From assembly GCA_027310845.1 (NCBI GenBank), contig DAIDAB010000145.1, positions 1 through 5,065 on the forward strand: DNA of 5,065 nucleotides. The letters are read 5' to 3'. Below the pieces are notes generated by a model. The model saw only the letters and a list, made by a program, of their open reading frames with translations, had not been told where the DNA came from and did not search any database. The position numbers and the translations under genes were made by a program. This stretch comes from a bacterium. Lineage in GTDB: Archaea; Thermoproteota; Nitrososphaeria; Nitrososphaerales; CADDZS01. Below are positions 1 to 5,065 of this stretch, in pieces (position 1 is the stretch's first letter; the number at the start of each line of letters is the position of its first letter).

Positions 1-809
1 GATGCAAAGCATCCAGCACCCACCTTCCATCAGATCCTCGTTTCTCTCGAAGAACTTCGAGCGCGAAATTCAATCTTGGGTCATTCCCATACCCAAGCGA
101 AGTAAGAACTTCAAGGCCGACGAGCAAGTCGTAGTAGTAATGAACTGGATAATGAAACCTGAACCAAGGTGAATACATTCGAGCACCCTCTCTGAAGAGC
201 TTGCGTTCGAGATAAAACTCGGCGCCGCGTTCAACGCTTTTCTTGATTCCTTTGTTCCACTTATTCTTCGGGAGCACTGATAAGGCGCTGAGAGGCTCCC
301 AACAATCCAGCGTCCCCTTACTTGATTCAAAGCAGTGCCATCCACCATCATCCCTTTGCTCGTGAACCATCCAATCCAGGGCCCTGCGCACATGATGTTG
401 TTCAATCGTAACCCGCAAGTATGAATGTGCGGGCGAGATTGGACGTCTTGCAAAGGTGAAAGCTTTCCTTATGCTTGAGATATCGAGCGCTAAGTAGTTT
501 GCAAGTTTTCAATATTTTGCTATTCTTTGCAGTCAGACCAAGATCGATCAGAACCAAGAATTTCCATACAGTTGTGACGTATTTCGGCCTGTTCAGAAGA
601 ACGTAGTTGTGCCAGTAACCATGAAATCTTCCACCGAAACCCGGGAGTTGCTCTCTGAGTATCTTCGCGGCCCAGCCTTTTTTCGATATTTCGGAATACG
701 CCCTTTGAACATCCTCATCTTGGAAGGGTCTATCAAGAATTTCAGTCAAGGTTCGATATCGAATGGCTGGCTGGCCACTGTCAAGCAGCCATTTCAACAC
801 AGATTGCAT
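1..809 (-). pseudogene. Terpene-cyclase/prenyltransferase-like alpha-barrel protein, frameshifted and cut by window edge
   Basis: The product resembles the squalene-cyclase/prenyltransferase-like helical barrel proteins common in archaea, whose substrate is unknown. The first part (809 down to 405, 135 codons) contains W-L-L-x-S-G-x-P-A-I-R-Y near the start, then G-F-G-G-R-F-H-G-Y-W-H and an NLART segment. It stops at a TGA (402-404). Skipping one base (404) opens a second frame from 403 to position 2 without a stop. This reads V-R-R-A-L-D-W-M, then DDGGWHCFES (QW-like repeat), T-L-D-C-W-E-P-L-S, G-A-E-F-Y-L-E-R and finally G-R-W-V-L-D-A-L-H at the left edge. The two parts join in family order (GYD then EQHHVRRALDW), so they are one gene with a +1 frameshift; the last few dozen residues lie outside. 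The start is taken at ATG 809, giving the usual N-terminus of this family as I remember it; a TTG at 827 is the alternative. It follows the PPOX gene closely and is probably co-transcribed. It may be a true pseudogene or a sequencing error. The family call is fairly sure; its function is not. Confidence 0.8.
401..407 (-). other. Frameshift site in the barrel-protein gene
   Basis: On the minus strand the sequence reads GGT TAC GAT T GAA CAA CAT. With the extra T counted, the frame hits TGA at once. Without it, the reading passes directly into a conserved-looking stretch that continues for 134 codons. There is no long homopolymer or typical slippery heptamer, and no obvious strong hairpin was seen downstream. 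A programmed shift is therefore less likely than a mutation or a base-calling error. Confidence 0.75.
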
Positions 810-848
810 TTTGGAAAGCCCCTGCAAAACTTGTTCATTTGCTTTCTT

Positions 849-1301
849 CTATGTAACTTGCGATTTGCTCTTCAATCCCCAGCCAGTAGCTTTCTCAGGT
901 ATTATGACAAGTATCGGGGACTCGCCTTCTCCCCAAGGATTGTCACGGTAATACTGAAACTTCTCAAACAGAATCTTGAGCAGTCGAAGATACTCCTTCC
1001 CCCTTTCATATATTGTACACTTGCCCTGGATCATTAGGCCTCTGTTCGGATGATATTCATCAACGAGAAAACAGACCTTGGGATTTTCCTTGAGGTTCTT
1101 CATTTTCTTTTCGCGGTATTCTATTGCGATTACCGGGTTTTGACCGTCGAGTGCATAGATCACAGGAGTGACGTGTGGCATGCCCTCCTTTGAGGAAGTG
1201 CCTAGCCTGCAAAGCTCGTGCTCTTTTAGAAAGTTCAACTGAGTATTGTTTAGGACTGACAAGGCAGACCTTCTACCAAGTAGATCCATTAAAGTCTTCA
1301 T
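849..1301 (-). CDS. Pyridoxamine 5'-phosphate oxidase (PPOX) family split-barrel flavoprotein
   Basis: This 150-residue protein has the usual length and layout of single-domain FMN/F420-binding split-barrel proteins. After an N-terminal helical lead (residues 1-29), strand one reads C-R-L-G-T-S-S (31-37) followed by G-M-P-H-V-T-P-V (40-47). Next come V-I-A-I-E-Y (57-62), K-x-x-N-L-K-E-N-P (68-74), V-C-F-L-V-D-E-Y (77-83) and the central strand G-L-M-I-Q-G-K-C-T-I-Y (88-98). A helix and a final strand with I-L-V-I-I-P-E-K-A-T-G-W-G (130-142) close the domain. Family members bind FMN or F420 and reduce varied substrates; which cofactor is used here cannot be told from motifs alone. The start is the ATG at 1301: an in-frame TAG lies 15 bases upstream with no other start between. 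No Shine-Dalgarno sequence is visible, which suits a leaderless transcript. It heads a likely two-gene unit with the barrel protein downstream. The cytoplasmic location is inferred from the lack of a signal or membrane segment. Confidence 0.88.
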   Translation of the reverse strand: MKTLMDLLGRRSALSVLNNTQLNFLKEHELCRLGTSSKEGMPHVTPVIYALDGQNPVIAIEYREKKMKNLKENPKVCFLVDEYHPNRGLMIQGKCTIYERGKEYLRLLKILFEKFQYYRDNPWGEGESPILVIIPEKATGWGLKSKSQVT

Positions 1302-1321
1302 TTCTTTTGTTAGCTAGTTTC

Positions 1322-1327
1322 AAATAA
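1322..1327 (-). promoter_or_regulatory. Possible TATA-like box for the PPOX gene
   Basis: On the minus strand TTATTT, preceded by purine-rich GAGAAAG, lies 21-26 bases before the ATG at 1301. The spacing fits an archaeal TATA box driving a leaderless or near-leaderless transcript. The match to a strong archaeal consensus is imperfect, so this is a positional inference. Confidence 0.3.
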
Positions 1328-1619
1328 CTTTCTCAACCTAGACCACGTCCACCTTTAGAGTGGTAAGCCATAGCCTGAAAGTAAGAGACCTAAAGAACAC
1401 CGCAATGTGAGACGCAAATTGTGCATCTTTCCGAGAAATCCCAAACAGCACAAAATCGAGCTAAGTAAAAAACGCATTTACTATGCCATAAAAGTTGATG
1501 CTTTCTAGAATTGGCGCCTTGATCCAGTCCTTACTTCACCTTCTGAAAAAAGGGAATGTCATAAGTAGAAGTGAAAGCAATGGCTTTGGACTCATCCAAT
1601 TCATGGTCGAACCCTGGTG

Positions 1620-1627
1620 TATAAAAG
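1620..1627 (+). promoter_or_regulatory. TATA-like box upstream of the decayed plus-strand gene
   Basis: TATAAAAG, flanked by GGTG and GGAC, is the best archaeal TATA-box match in the window. Its centre is about 30 bases before the ATG at 1653, the spacing expected if transcription starts at or just before that ATG (leaderless mRNA). No B-recognition element stands out, since the bases just upstream are not purine-rich in the usual way. On the opposite strand it also reads TTTTATAC, so direction is not certain. Confidence 0.4.
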
Positions 1628-1652
1628 GGACTGAACAAAAACGTAACCAAAA

Positions 1653-2055
1653 ATGAATGTTTTCCGCGAGACAATGTATCTACAGGTTACCATTTGGTAG
1701 AGTTTTTGCTTAGAATCCGAACAGTTGCTCACTCTTTGGAATATAGGTGAGGGCCTCCAATCTATTCGAAAGAGAGTGCCCAGATTTAACTCCCTTTTTA
1801 CACTGGAGTACATTGTGATCCTGCTTAAGGAACAAACGATCCACAAAGGAAAAATGAAAACCTCAATCATGCTCGAAAGTGCACACTAATGAATTGCATA
1901 ATCTCAAAGAAAAAGTGAAGGAAAGGGAGCGGTGGCGACCAGATTTCCAATCCTATTTCTTGCCTATCGAAGAAAATGCTTTGGTTCCAGCCCGAGCTAT
2001 GAGTTCGTTACCAGCAAAAGCGCGCCACAGTCCTTGCGGAGACCCTAAAATATAG
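1653..2055 (+). pseudogene. Possible decayed small gene: amber codon plus a frameshift
   Basis: From ATG 1653 the frame reads 15 codons (MNVFRETMYLQVTIW), meets TAG at 1698-1700, and continues open in the same frame to TAA 1887-1889. The later part has a natural protein look: S-E-Q-L-L-T-L-W-N-I-G-E-G-L-Q-S-I-R-K-R-V, then L-F-T-L-E-Y-I-V-I-L-L-K-E-Q, then G-K-M-K-T-S-I-M-L-E-S. At 1879-1887 a second frame takes over and runs to TAG 2053-2055. It gives N-E-L-H-N-L-K-E-K-V-K-E-R-E-R-W, then F-Q-S-Y-F-L-P-I-E-E-N, a charged helical segment. The helix-rich middle with K-M-K-T-S-I-M faintly recalls small archaeal winged-helix regulators, but this is only an impression. A separate translation from TTG 1725 cannot be excluded. 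The promoter-like box at the right distance supports a former gene. The family is not recognised. Confidence 0.33.
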
Positions 2056-2146
2056 CCCTAATTCATAGAAACTCGTGACAGATTCAAACCGATAAACGGA
2101 ATAATCGTTCTTCCTGATCTTCGCTGCGGATGGAGATTCGGAGCAA

Positions 2147-2365
2147 TCAATTTTCCGACTGGGAAGAAGTACAGCTAATCACAATAGAAAGCGTTGTCGC
2201 CGCAAGTCTTGAAGGAGCAATGTCATCTCCTTTTGTAGCGCGTTGAAATGTTAACAGCAGATACGCAAAATTGGAAGAAAATGGATCTTCGATGACAGCA
2301 CGCCGCTCTTCTAATTGTTGGCGGAACCGATGAAAAAGGTGCGGACCAAAGTGCGAGGTGATCAC
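2147..2365 (-). CDS. Doubtful small open frame overlapping the GNAT stop
   Basis: A 72-codon frame begins with GTG at 2363-2365, overlapping the GNAT stop codon as GTGA, an arrangement seen in translationally coupled genes. The product (start ITSHFGPHLFHRFRQQLEER, with a serine/cysteine-rich end SCTSSQSEN) has no recognised domain, no convincing hydrophobic segment and no clear family. Arginine is mostly CGN and there is no ribosome-binding site. The overlap is the only argument for it. It may well be chance, and the plus strand is also open here for short distances. Confidence 0.18.
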   Translation of the reverse strand: MITSHFGPHLFHRFRQQLEERRAVIEDPFSSNFAYLLLTFQRATKGDDIAPSRLAATTLSIVISCTSSQSEN

Positions 2366-2781
2366 TGTCTGCCGTTTGTGACTATTACAAAGTTATCCAT
2401 TCTTTCGAAACCCAGCTTGGTGAAGAGAGATAGTGAAGCATTGTTTGTTTTTTCGATGTAAGCCCTTGCTATGCTTACTCCCATTTTGGAAAACCTATTA
2501 CTCACTTCATTGACGAGCTGTGATGCTATGCCGCTTTTCCTAAACTCCTCAGCCACCGCAAGCTTGTAAATCCAACCTCTCCATCCATCCCATCCTCCCA
2601 TGACAGTTCCGATCACCTTCCCTTGGTTGTCCTCATAGACCAAGAAGAGGCCTTTGTTTCGCTGACGCATAGCTGACAAATGCTCTGGACTTGCGTTTCG
2701 CGTGCTCTCAATGAGATGACAATCGAGCCAGAGAGAGATGACTACGTGATAATCGGCTTCTGTGTATTCTCGGATTCCCAT
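2362..2781 (-). CDS. GNAT-family N-acetyltransferase, YpeA-like
   Basis: The 139-residue product is a complete single GNAT domain, which transfers an acetyl group from acetyl-CoA to an amine; the acceptor is unknown. The N-terminus I-R-E-Y-T-E-A-D-Y (3-11) is the usual first strand and helix. Strand four carries G-T-V-M-G-G-W-D-G-W-R-G-W-I-Y-K-L-A-V (58-76), matching the G-G-x-D-G-x-R-G-W signature of the YpeA group. The pyrophosphate-binding loop is R-K-S-G-I-A (81-86), the Q/R-x-x-G-x-G/A motif. Motif B is seen as N-N-A-S-L-S-L-F-T-K-L-G-F-E-R (113-127). The start is the ATG at 2779-2781, giving an N-terminus exactly at the fold boundary; no Shine-Dalgarno sequence precedes it. It stands alone on its strand, 356 bases from the divergent gene at 3138. 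Relatives often acetylate ribosomal proteins, amino acids or small amines, but nothing here selects among these. Confidence 0.9.
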   Translation of the reverse strand: MGIREYTEADYHVVISLWLDCHLIESTRNASPEHLSAMRQRNKGLFLVYEDNQGKVIGTVMGGWDGWRGWIYKLAVAEEFRKSGIASQLVNEVSNRFSKMGVSIARAYIEKTNNASLSLFTKLGFERMDNFVIVTNGRQ

Positions 2782-3137
2782 TCAAGAAACGGAGTTTCTA
2801 AAGACTCAACGCTTGATTAGCATTGCTCGAAGTCAGCTCTACCTAAAGAGACAGTACTCAGTTTCTCAGATTTTCAATCCTCGCAGCGCGCCATAGATGT
2901 GAGCAGTTGAATTCAGGAATTCTTGCTATTGCGTGACAGTATTTGTCGATTTTGTGGTTGTGCAACGATGGATTCAGACTTCGAATCTCGTGTTTTGTCT
3001 CCTCATTCCAGAGTTCCTGATTAGTTGGTATAAGGTATCCTTTCACTCTGAATTCTTTGCAAGAGTTACGTACTGAATTTGTAAAGCAACCACTTCTTAG
3101 AAAGTAAGATAATGGAACACTCTGAGCTGACCTATTA
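2782..3137. other. Divergent intergenic region, 356 bases
   Basis: This lies between the GNAT gene (minus) and the uncharacterised plus-strand pair, so it should hold promoters for both. A minus-strand frame stays open through 2858-3137, ending at TGA 2858-2860. Its right part runs antisense into the gene at 3138, its composition is unremarkable and it has no recognised motif. A plus frame of 47 codons with hydrophobic stretches (GTG near 2932 to the TGA at about 3073) is equally unsupported. TTTAGA on the minus strand, 16-21 bases before the GNAT ATG, is a weak TATA candidate and rather close for a leaderless start. Confidence 0.45.
3105..3113 (+). promoter_or_regulatory. Possible TATA-like box for the plus-strand gene pair
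   Basis: TAAGATAAT, preceded by the purine-rich AGAAAG (B-recognition-like), is centred about 29 bases before the GTG at 3138. That spacing fits leaderless transcription and agrees with the absence of a Shine-Dalgarno sequence before the GTG. The box deviates from a strong consensus. Confidence 0.3.
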
Positions 3138-3863
3138 GTGAGCAGCAAGCAGTCCGAAACAGAACGCAGTTCATTAGAGGAAGATGAGGAAGTAAAATCA
3201 GTAGACCTGATGTCAAATGCGGATGCTGTGATGTCGCACTGGCAAGTTTCCCAAGCCTTCATGCGCATGGCGAGACGAACGAAGAGTAAAGAAGTCAAGG
3301 CAGCTTTCATCCAGGCGGAGCAGAGAATAATCCAGAACCTCTTCAACACATTGACTCAGAGCCAGCTTAATGAGCAAAGAAAGAAAGACGAATTTGTAGA
3401 TTCCCCTGAACTAAGGCAAAGCCCGCCTGAGCTCTCAAGACTTGTCCAGAATTTTCCGAGGACACTCCTCTCGATGTTCATGTTCAAGAAAAAGTGGAAT
3501 GCAAGACTTTTTTGCGACAGATGCAAGAAATATGCCAAATTGTCAGAACTTCAAGTATTCGATCTTTGCTCGAAGCACCACGAATGCGTTGCACTTCATT
3601 GCATTCCTTCAGTTAGTGAGCTAAATGACAAGATTGATCCAACGAGTGTGATCGACTTGTACAGAAAGCAAGCGCTGATGCGAAGCGAAGACGACAGAGG
3701 AGGAGACGGGAGGAACGAGTTCATTTTTGCCCGTTCGATGTACAGCGAGCCCGTCCACAACATGGCAACGATCCAGGAGCTTGTGCAGTGCAATGATGTC
3801 AGCTTCGCTGAGGACCAACGATCTGATGGAGTTTTGAAAGCACTTGAAGAGTCTGAGCGATAG
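3138..3863 (+). CDS. Uncharacterised protein with a Cys/His cluster (possible zinc site)
   Basis: I do not recognise this 241-residue protein. The first 24 residues are acidic and serine-rich (S-S-L-E-E-D-E-E-V-K) and probably disordered. Residues 28-85 look helical and amphipathic (W-Q-V-S-Q-A-F-M-R-M-A-R-R, then V-K-A-A-F-I-Q-A-E-Q-R-I-I-Q-N-L-F). A basic hydrophobic stretch (L-L-S-M-F-M-F-K-K-K-W, 110-120) leads into C126-x2-C129-x14-C144-x2-H147-H148-x-C150-x3-H154-C155. That is enough ligands for one zinc ribbon or treble-clef-like site, or even two metals. The C-terminal 80 residues are charged, with L-Y-R-K-Q-A-L-M-R-S-E-D-D and a final L-K-A-L-E-E-S-E-R. There is no signal peptide or membrane helix, so it is probably cytoplasmic. 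The start is GTG 3138: an in-frame TGA sits at 3123-3125, and the next likely start (an ATG at 3210) would lose only the disordered tail. The gene is followed after two bases by another small gene, so the two probably form an operon. A nucleic-acid-binding or adaptor role is possible but unproven. Confidence 0.72.
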   Translation: MSSKQSETERSSLEEDEEVKSVDLMSNADAVMSHWQVSQAFMRMARRTKSKEVKAAFIQAEQRIIQNLFNTLTQSQLNEQRKKDEFVDSPELRQSPPELSRLVQNFPRTLLSMFMFKKKWNARLFCDRCKKYAKLSELQVFDLCSKHHECVALHCIPSVSELNDKIDPTSVIDLYRKQALMRSEDDRGGDGRNEFIFARSMYSEPVHNMATIQELVQCNDVSFAEDQRSDGVLKALEESER

Positions 3864-3865
3864 AT

Positions 3866-4123
3866 ATGTGGGTACAACCACAAAAATATGGACATCGTTC
3901 CTTTGGGAAAATCAGGCGAATTTTTGAGAAGACTGGCATTCTCCTAACGCACGACGAAGTGACATTTCTCTGCGAGCATTTGTGGAATTGCACCAATGCA
4001 GATGAGTTCTATTCGAAGATGGACTCTATGACAATCGACGAGCTAAGAAGCTGGGCAAGAAAGGCAAAGAAGAAAAGAGGAGGGCTCGCCGTAGAGCAAG
4101 AGCTTCTCTCAATCTACTCATAG
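3866..4123 (+). CDS. Uncharacterised small basic protein, second gene of the pair
   Basis: This 85-residue product is not recognised. It starts at ATG 3866, two bases after the TAG of the preceding gene. An in-frame TGA at 3854-3856 excludes any longer ATG/GTG/TTG start, so translation is probably coupled. The N-terminus is aromatic and basic (W-V-Q-P-Q-K-Y-G-H-R-S-F-G-K-I-R-R-I-F, 2-20). The middle is predicted helical with two cysteines (C36 and C42 in F-L-C-E-H-L-W-N-C). An acidic helix (I-D-E-L-R-S-W-A, 57-64) then runs into a lysine/arginine block (R-K-A-K-K-K-R-G-G, 65-73), which would suit contact with nucleic acid. The helix-loop-helix character with D-E-L-R recalls small protein-interaction domains, but no family can be named. 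Its stop lies one base from the end of the convergent protease gene. Tight spacing makes it a likely partner of the Cys/His-cluster protein. Confidence 0.65.
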   Translation: MWVQPQKYGHRSFGKIRRIFEKTGILLTHDEVTFLCEHLWNCTNADEFYSKMDSMTIDELRSWARKAKKKRGGLAVEQELLSIYS

Positions 4124-4124
4124 G

Positions 4125-5065
4125 TTACGGGGGCGGAGGCCTGACACCCATAACCAGTGCCACAGTCATGAAATGCCCATTGCGAATAATTCCAACATTG
4201 ATTGTTTGTCCGGGCAAAACGTACTGTTCGTTGTAGGAGGCAAGTGAGTCGAAGCTCACTATCTTTGTTCCATTGATTGATACTATGATATCACCGCCTA
4301 TCAGATAAGGCACGCCTTGAACAACCACTTGCGTGCTTCCGCCAACAATGCCCGCTTTTGCTGCAGGGCCATTTGATGTGACAGTCTCTACTAGAACGCC
4401 ATAAGTGTAGTTTGTCCCGATAGCCTGTGAAAGGTAGTAGGTCATGTCTGTGCCACCGATTCCCATGAATGGATGGTTGTTGTATTGACCTATGTTGATA
4501 AGTGAGCTGATTTCCCTTAGTATTGTGTTCGATGGTATAGCAAAGCCCACGCCCTGCGAGCCACCAACCACCGCAGTCGTTATTCCGACTACCTGTCCGT
4601 TTGCGTTGAGAAGTGGCCCTCCAGAATTACCCGGATTTATCGGAGCACTGAACTGAATTACATTTGCAATCGAGAAATTGCCAGCGGCAGATTCCTGCAA
4701 ACTTCTATCAAGTTGGCTGACTATGCCGACAGTCATAGATCCAGACAGACCGAACGGATTACCTATTGCGGCGACCGGCTGTCCGACTCTAAGCGCTGAC
4801 GAGTTGCCTATTGAGATAGGGTGGAATTCGCTTGCTGGTGCCTGAACAGTCAGAACTGCAAGATCGCTGTAAGCGTCGGTTCCAATTACACTCGCTGGGT
4901 ACGAATCTCCATCTGAAAATGTGATTGTAATGTTGCTCACAGAGTCAACCACGTGAAAGTTCGTAACCACATAGGCGGAATTCAGGTAGAGCGTAACAAA
5001 CCCAGAGCCAAGAATTTCGCCTGTTGCTTGTATTGAGCCTTGGCTCACAAGTGTTCCCATTACAG
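4125..5065 (-). CDS. HtrA/DegP-like trypsin-fold serine protease with PDZ domain, N-terminus outside window
   Basis: This is an S1C-type protease that degrades or cleaves misfolded extracytoplasmic proteins. Counting from the methionine at 5060, the catalytic triad is H36 (T-N-F-H-V-V), D66 (Y-S-D-L-A-V-L) and S146 (N-P-G-N-S-G-G-P-L), with the usual spacing. G-S-G-F (18-21) opens the barrel, and G-V-G-F-A-I-P (170-176) forms part of the substrate pocket. A PDZ domain covers about 198-305, with an extra V-V-V-Q-G-V-P-Y-L-I-G-G (245-256) between A-G-I and D-I-I-V-S-I-N-G, an arrangement I associate with archaeal homologues. The chain ends V-R-P-P-P-P. The frame stays open beyond 5060 (codon GTA next) to the window edge, so the ATG at 5060 is internal; the signal peptide or anchor and the first part of the domain lie to the right. 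Asn-X-Ser/Thr sites at N43, N86, N128, N217 and N263 fit an exported, glycosylated archaeal protein. It converges on the plus-strand pair with one base between. Confidence 0.93.
   Translation of the reverse strand, partial: VMGTLVSQGSIQATGEILGSGFVTLYLNSAYVVTNFHVVDSVSNITITFSDGDSYPASVIGTDAYSDLAVLTVQAPASEFHPISIGNSSALRVGQPVAAIGNPFGLSGSMTVGIVSQLDRSLQESAAGNFSIANVIQFSAPINPGNSGGPLLNANGQVVGITTAVVGGSQGVGFAIPSNTILREISSLINIGQYNNHPFMGIGGTDMTYYLSQAIGTNYTYGVLVETVTSNGPAAKAGIVGGSTQVVVQGVPYLIGGDIIVSINGTKIVSFDSLASYNEQYVLPGQTINVGIIRNGHFMTVALVMGVRPPPP

Larger units (their letters stand above)
1302..2361. other. About 1.06 kb without a convincing intact gene
   Basis: This stretch separates the PPOX gene from the GNAT gene, both on the minus strand. 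It contains a TATA-like box at 1620-1627 and fragments of plus-strand coding appearance (1653-2055), described separately. There is a plus-strand reading frame of 52 codons at 1498-1656 (MLSRIGALIQ to GTEQKRNQK) with no recognised similarity, and a 38-codon plus frame at 2130-2246. Small inverted repeats such as ACCAC/GTGGT at 1342-1346 and 1360-1364 are too short to interpret. I saw no tRNA-like T-arm, no long direct repeats and no transposase remnant. Such a long gap is unusual next to closely spaced genes and suggests gene decay. Confidence 0.55.

Noticed and set aside
70..453. Minus-strand open frame of 127 codons
   Set aside because: It is an out-of-frame reading of the barrel-protein gene. 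The frame one base away carries the conserved DDGGWHCFES and GAEFYLERK sequence.
609..1037. Plus-strand open frame of 142 codons (and a nested one at 763-951)
   Set aside because: Antisense to the PPOX and barrel-protein genes, whose family motifs are clear; the plus reading shows no domain.
1600..1617. GGTTCGACC-like T-loop sequence on the minus strand
   Set aside because: The flanking five bases do not pair to make a T-stem and no acceptor or anticodon arm is found at the right distance, so it is not a tRNA.
1698..1700. TAG read as pyrrolysine or other recoding
   Set aside because: No pylT/pylS or PYLIS-like element is visible, and a frameshift follows soon after. Decay explains both lesions more simply.
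1601..1870. Minus-strand open frame of 89 codons
   Set aside because: It is antisense to the plus-strand fragment at 1653-1889, which has more natural composition and a promoter-like box. No family was recognised, but it cannot be fully excluded.
2858..3349. Minus-strand open frame of 163 codons
   Set aside because: Its first 70 residues are antisense to the better-looking gene at 3138, the product is rich in Ser/Cys/Arg with no motif, and no promoter fits. Only the 2858-3137 part could be independent, and nothing supports it.
3596..3996. Several minus-strand open frames within the plus-strand pair, plus a nested plus frame at 3442-3624
   Set aside because: They overlap one another and the two plus-strand genes, and have Ser-rich, low-information sequence typical of shadow frames.
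1..5065. CRISPR arrays, insertion sequences and long repeats
   Set aside because: Reading by eye found no regularly spaced repeats, no terminal inverted repeats with target duplications and no transposase motifs.

Overview
The window reads as archaeal chromosomal DNA, most likely from a soil-type member of the Nitrososphaerota (Thaumarchaeota). This rests on the gene families present: an exported HtrA-like protease, an archaeal-style PPOX/split-barrel flavoprotein and a terpene-cyclase-like barrel protein. It also rests on starts without Shine-Dalgarno sequences but with A/T-rich boxes about 25-30 bases upstream, as expected for leaderless archaeal mRNAs. Base composition is moderate, somewhat below 50% GC by eye. 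The assignment is an inference; no rRNA or other marker gene is present.

Minus strand, 1-1301: a PPOX-family flavoprotein (849-1301) is followed 21-39 bases downstream, in the same reading frame, by a gene for a terpene-cyclase/prenyltransferase-like alpha-barrel protein that runs off the left edge. That second gene is broken by a single-base frameshift at about 404. The downstream half, with a clear DDGGWHCFES motif, is in a frame that has neither a start nor a stop inside the window and so is easy to miss.

Middle, 1302-2361: about 1.06 kb without a convincing intact gene. On the plus strand a good TATA-like box (1620-1627) is followed by an ATG at 1653. The reading frame from there stays open to 1889 apart from one amber codon, and a second frame continues to 2055. 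This looks like a decayed small gene, although its product is not recognised.

Right half: a GNAT acetyltransferase (2362-2781, minus) is followed by a 356-base gap. Next comes a tightly packed plus-strand pair of unrecognised genes (3138-3863 and 3866-4123), the first carrying a Cys/His cluster that could bind zinc. The pair ends one base from the end of a convergent minus-strand gene for an HtrA-like serine protease with a PDZ domain (4125 to the right edge, N-terminus missing).

There is no obvious single pathway here. The best candidates for something new are the uncharacterised Cys/His-cluster gene pair and the decayed gene with its surviving promoter-like box. No CRISPR array, IS element, tRNA or rRNA was found.
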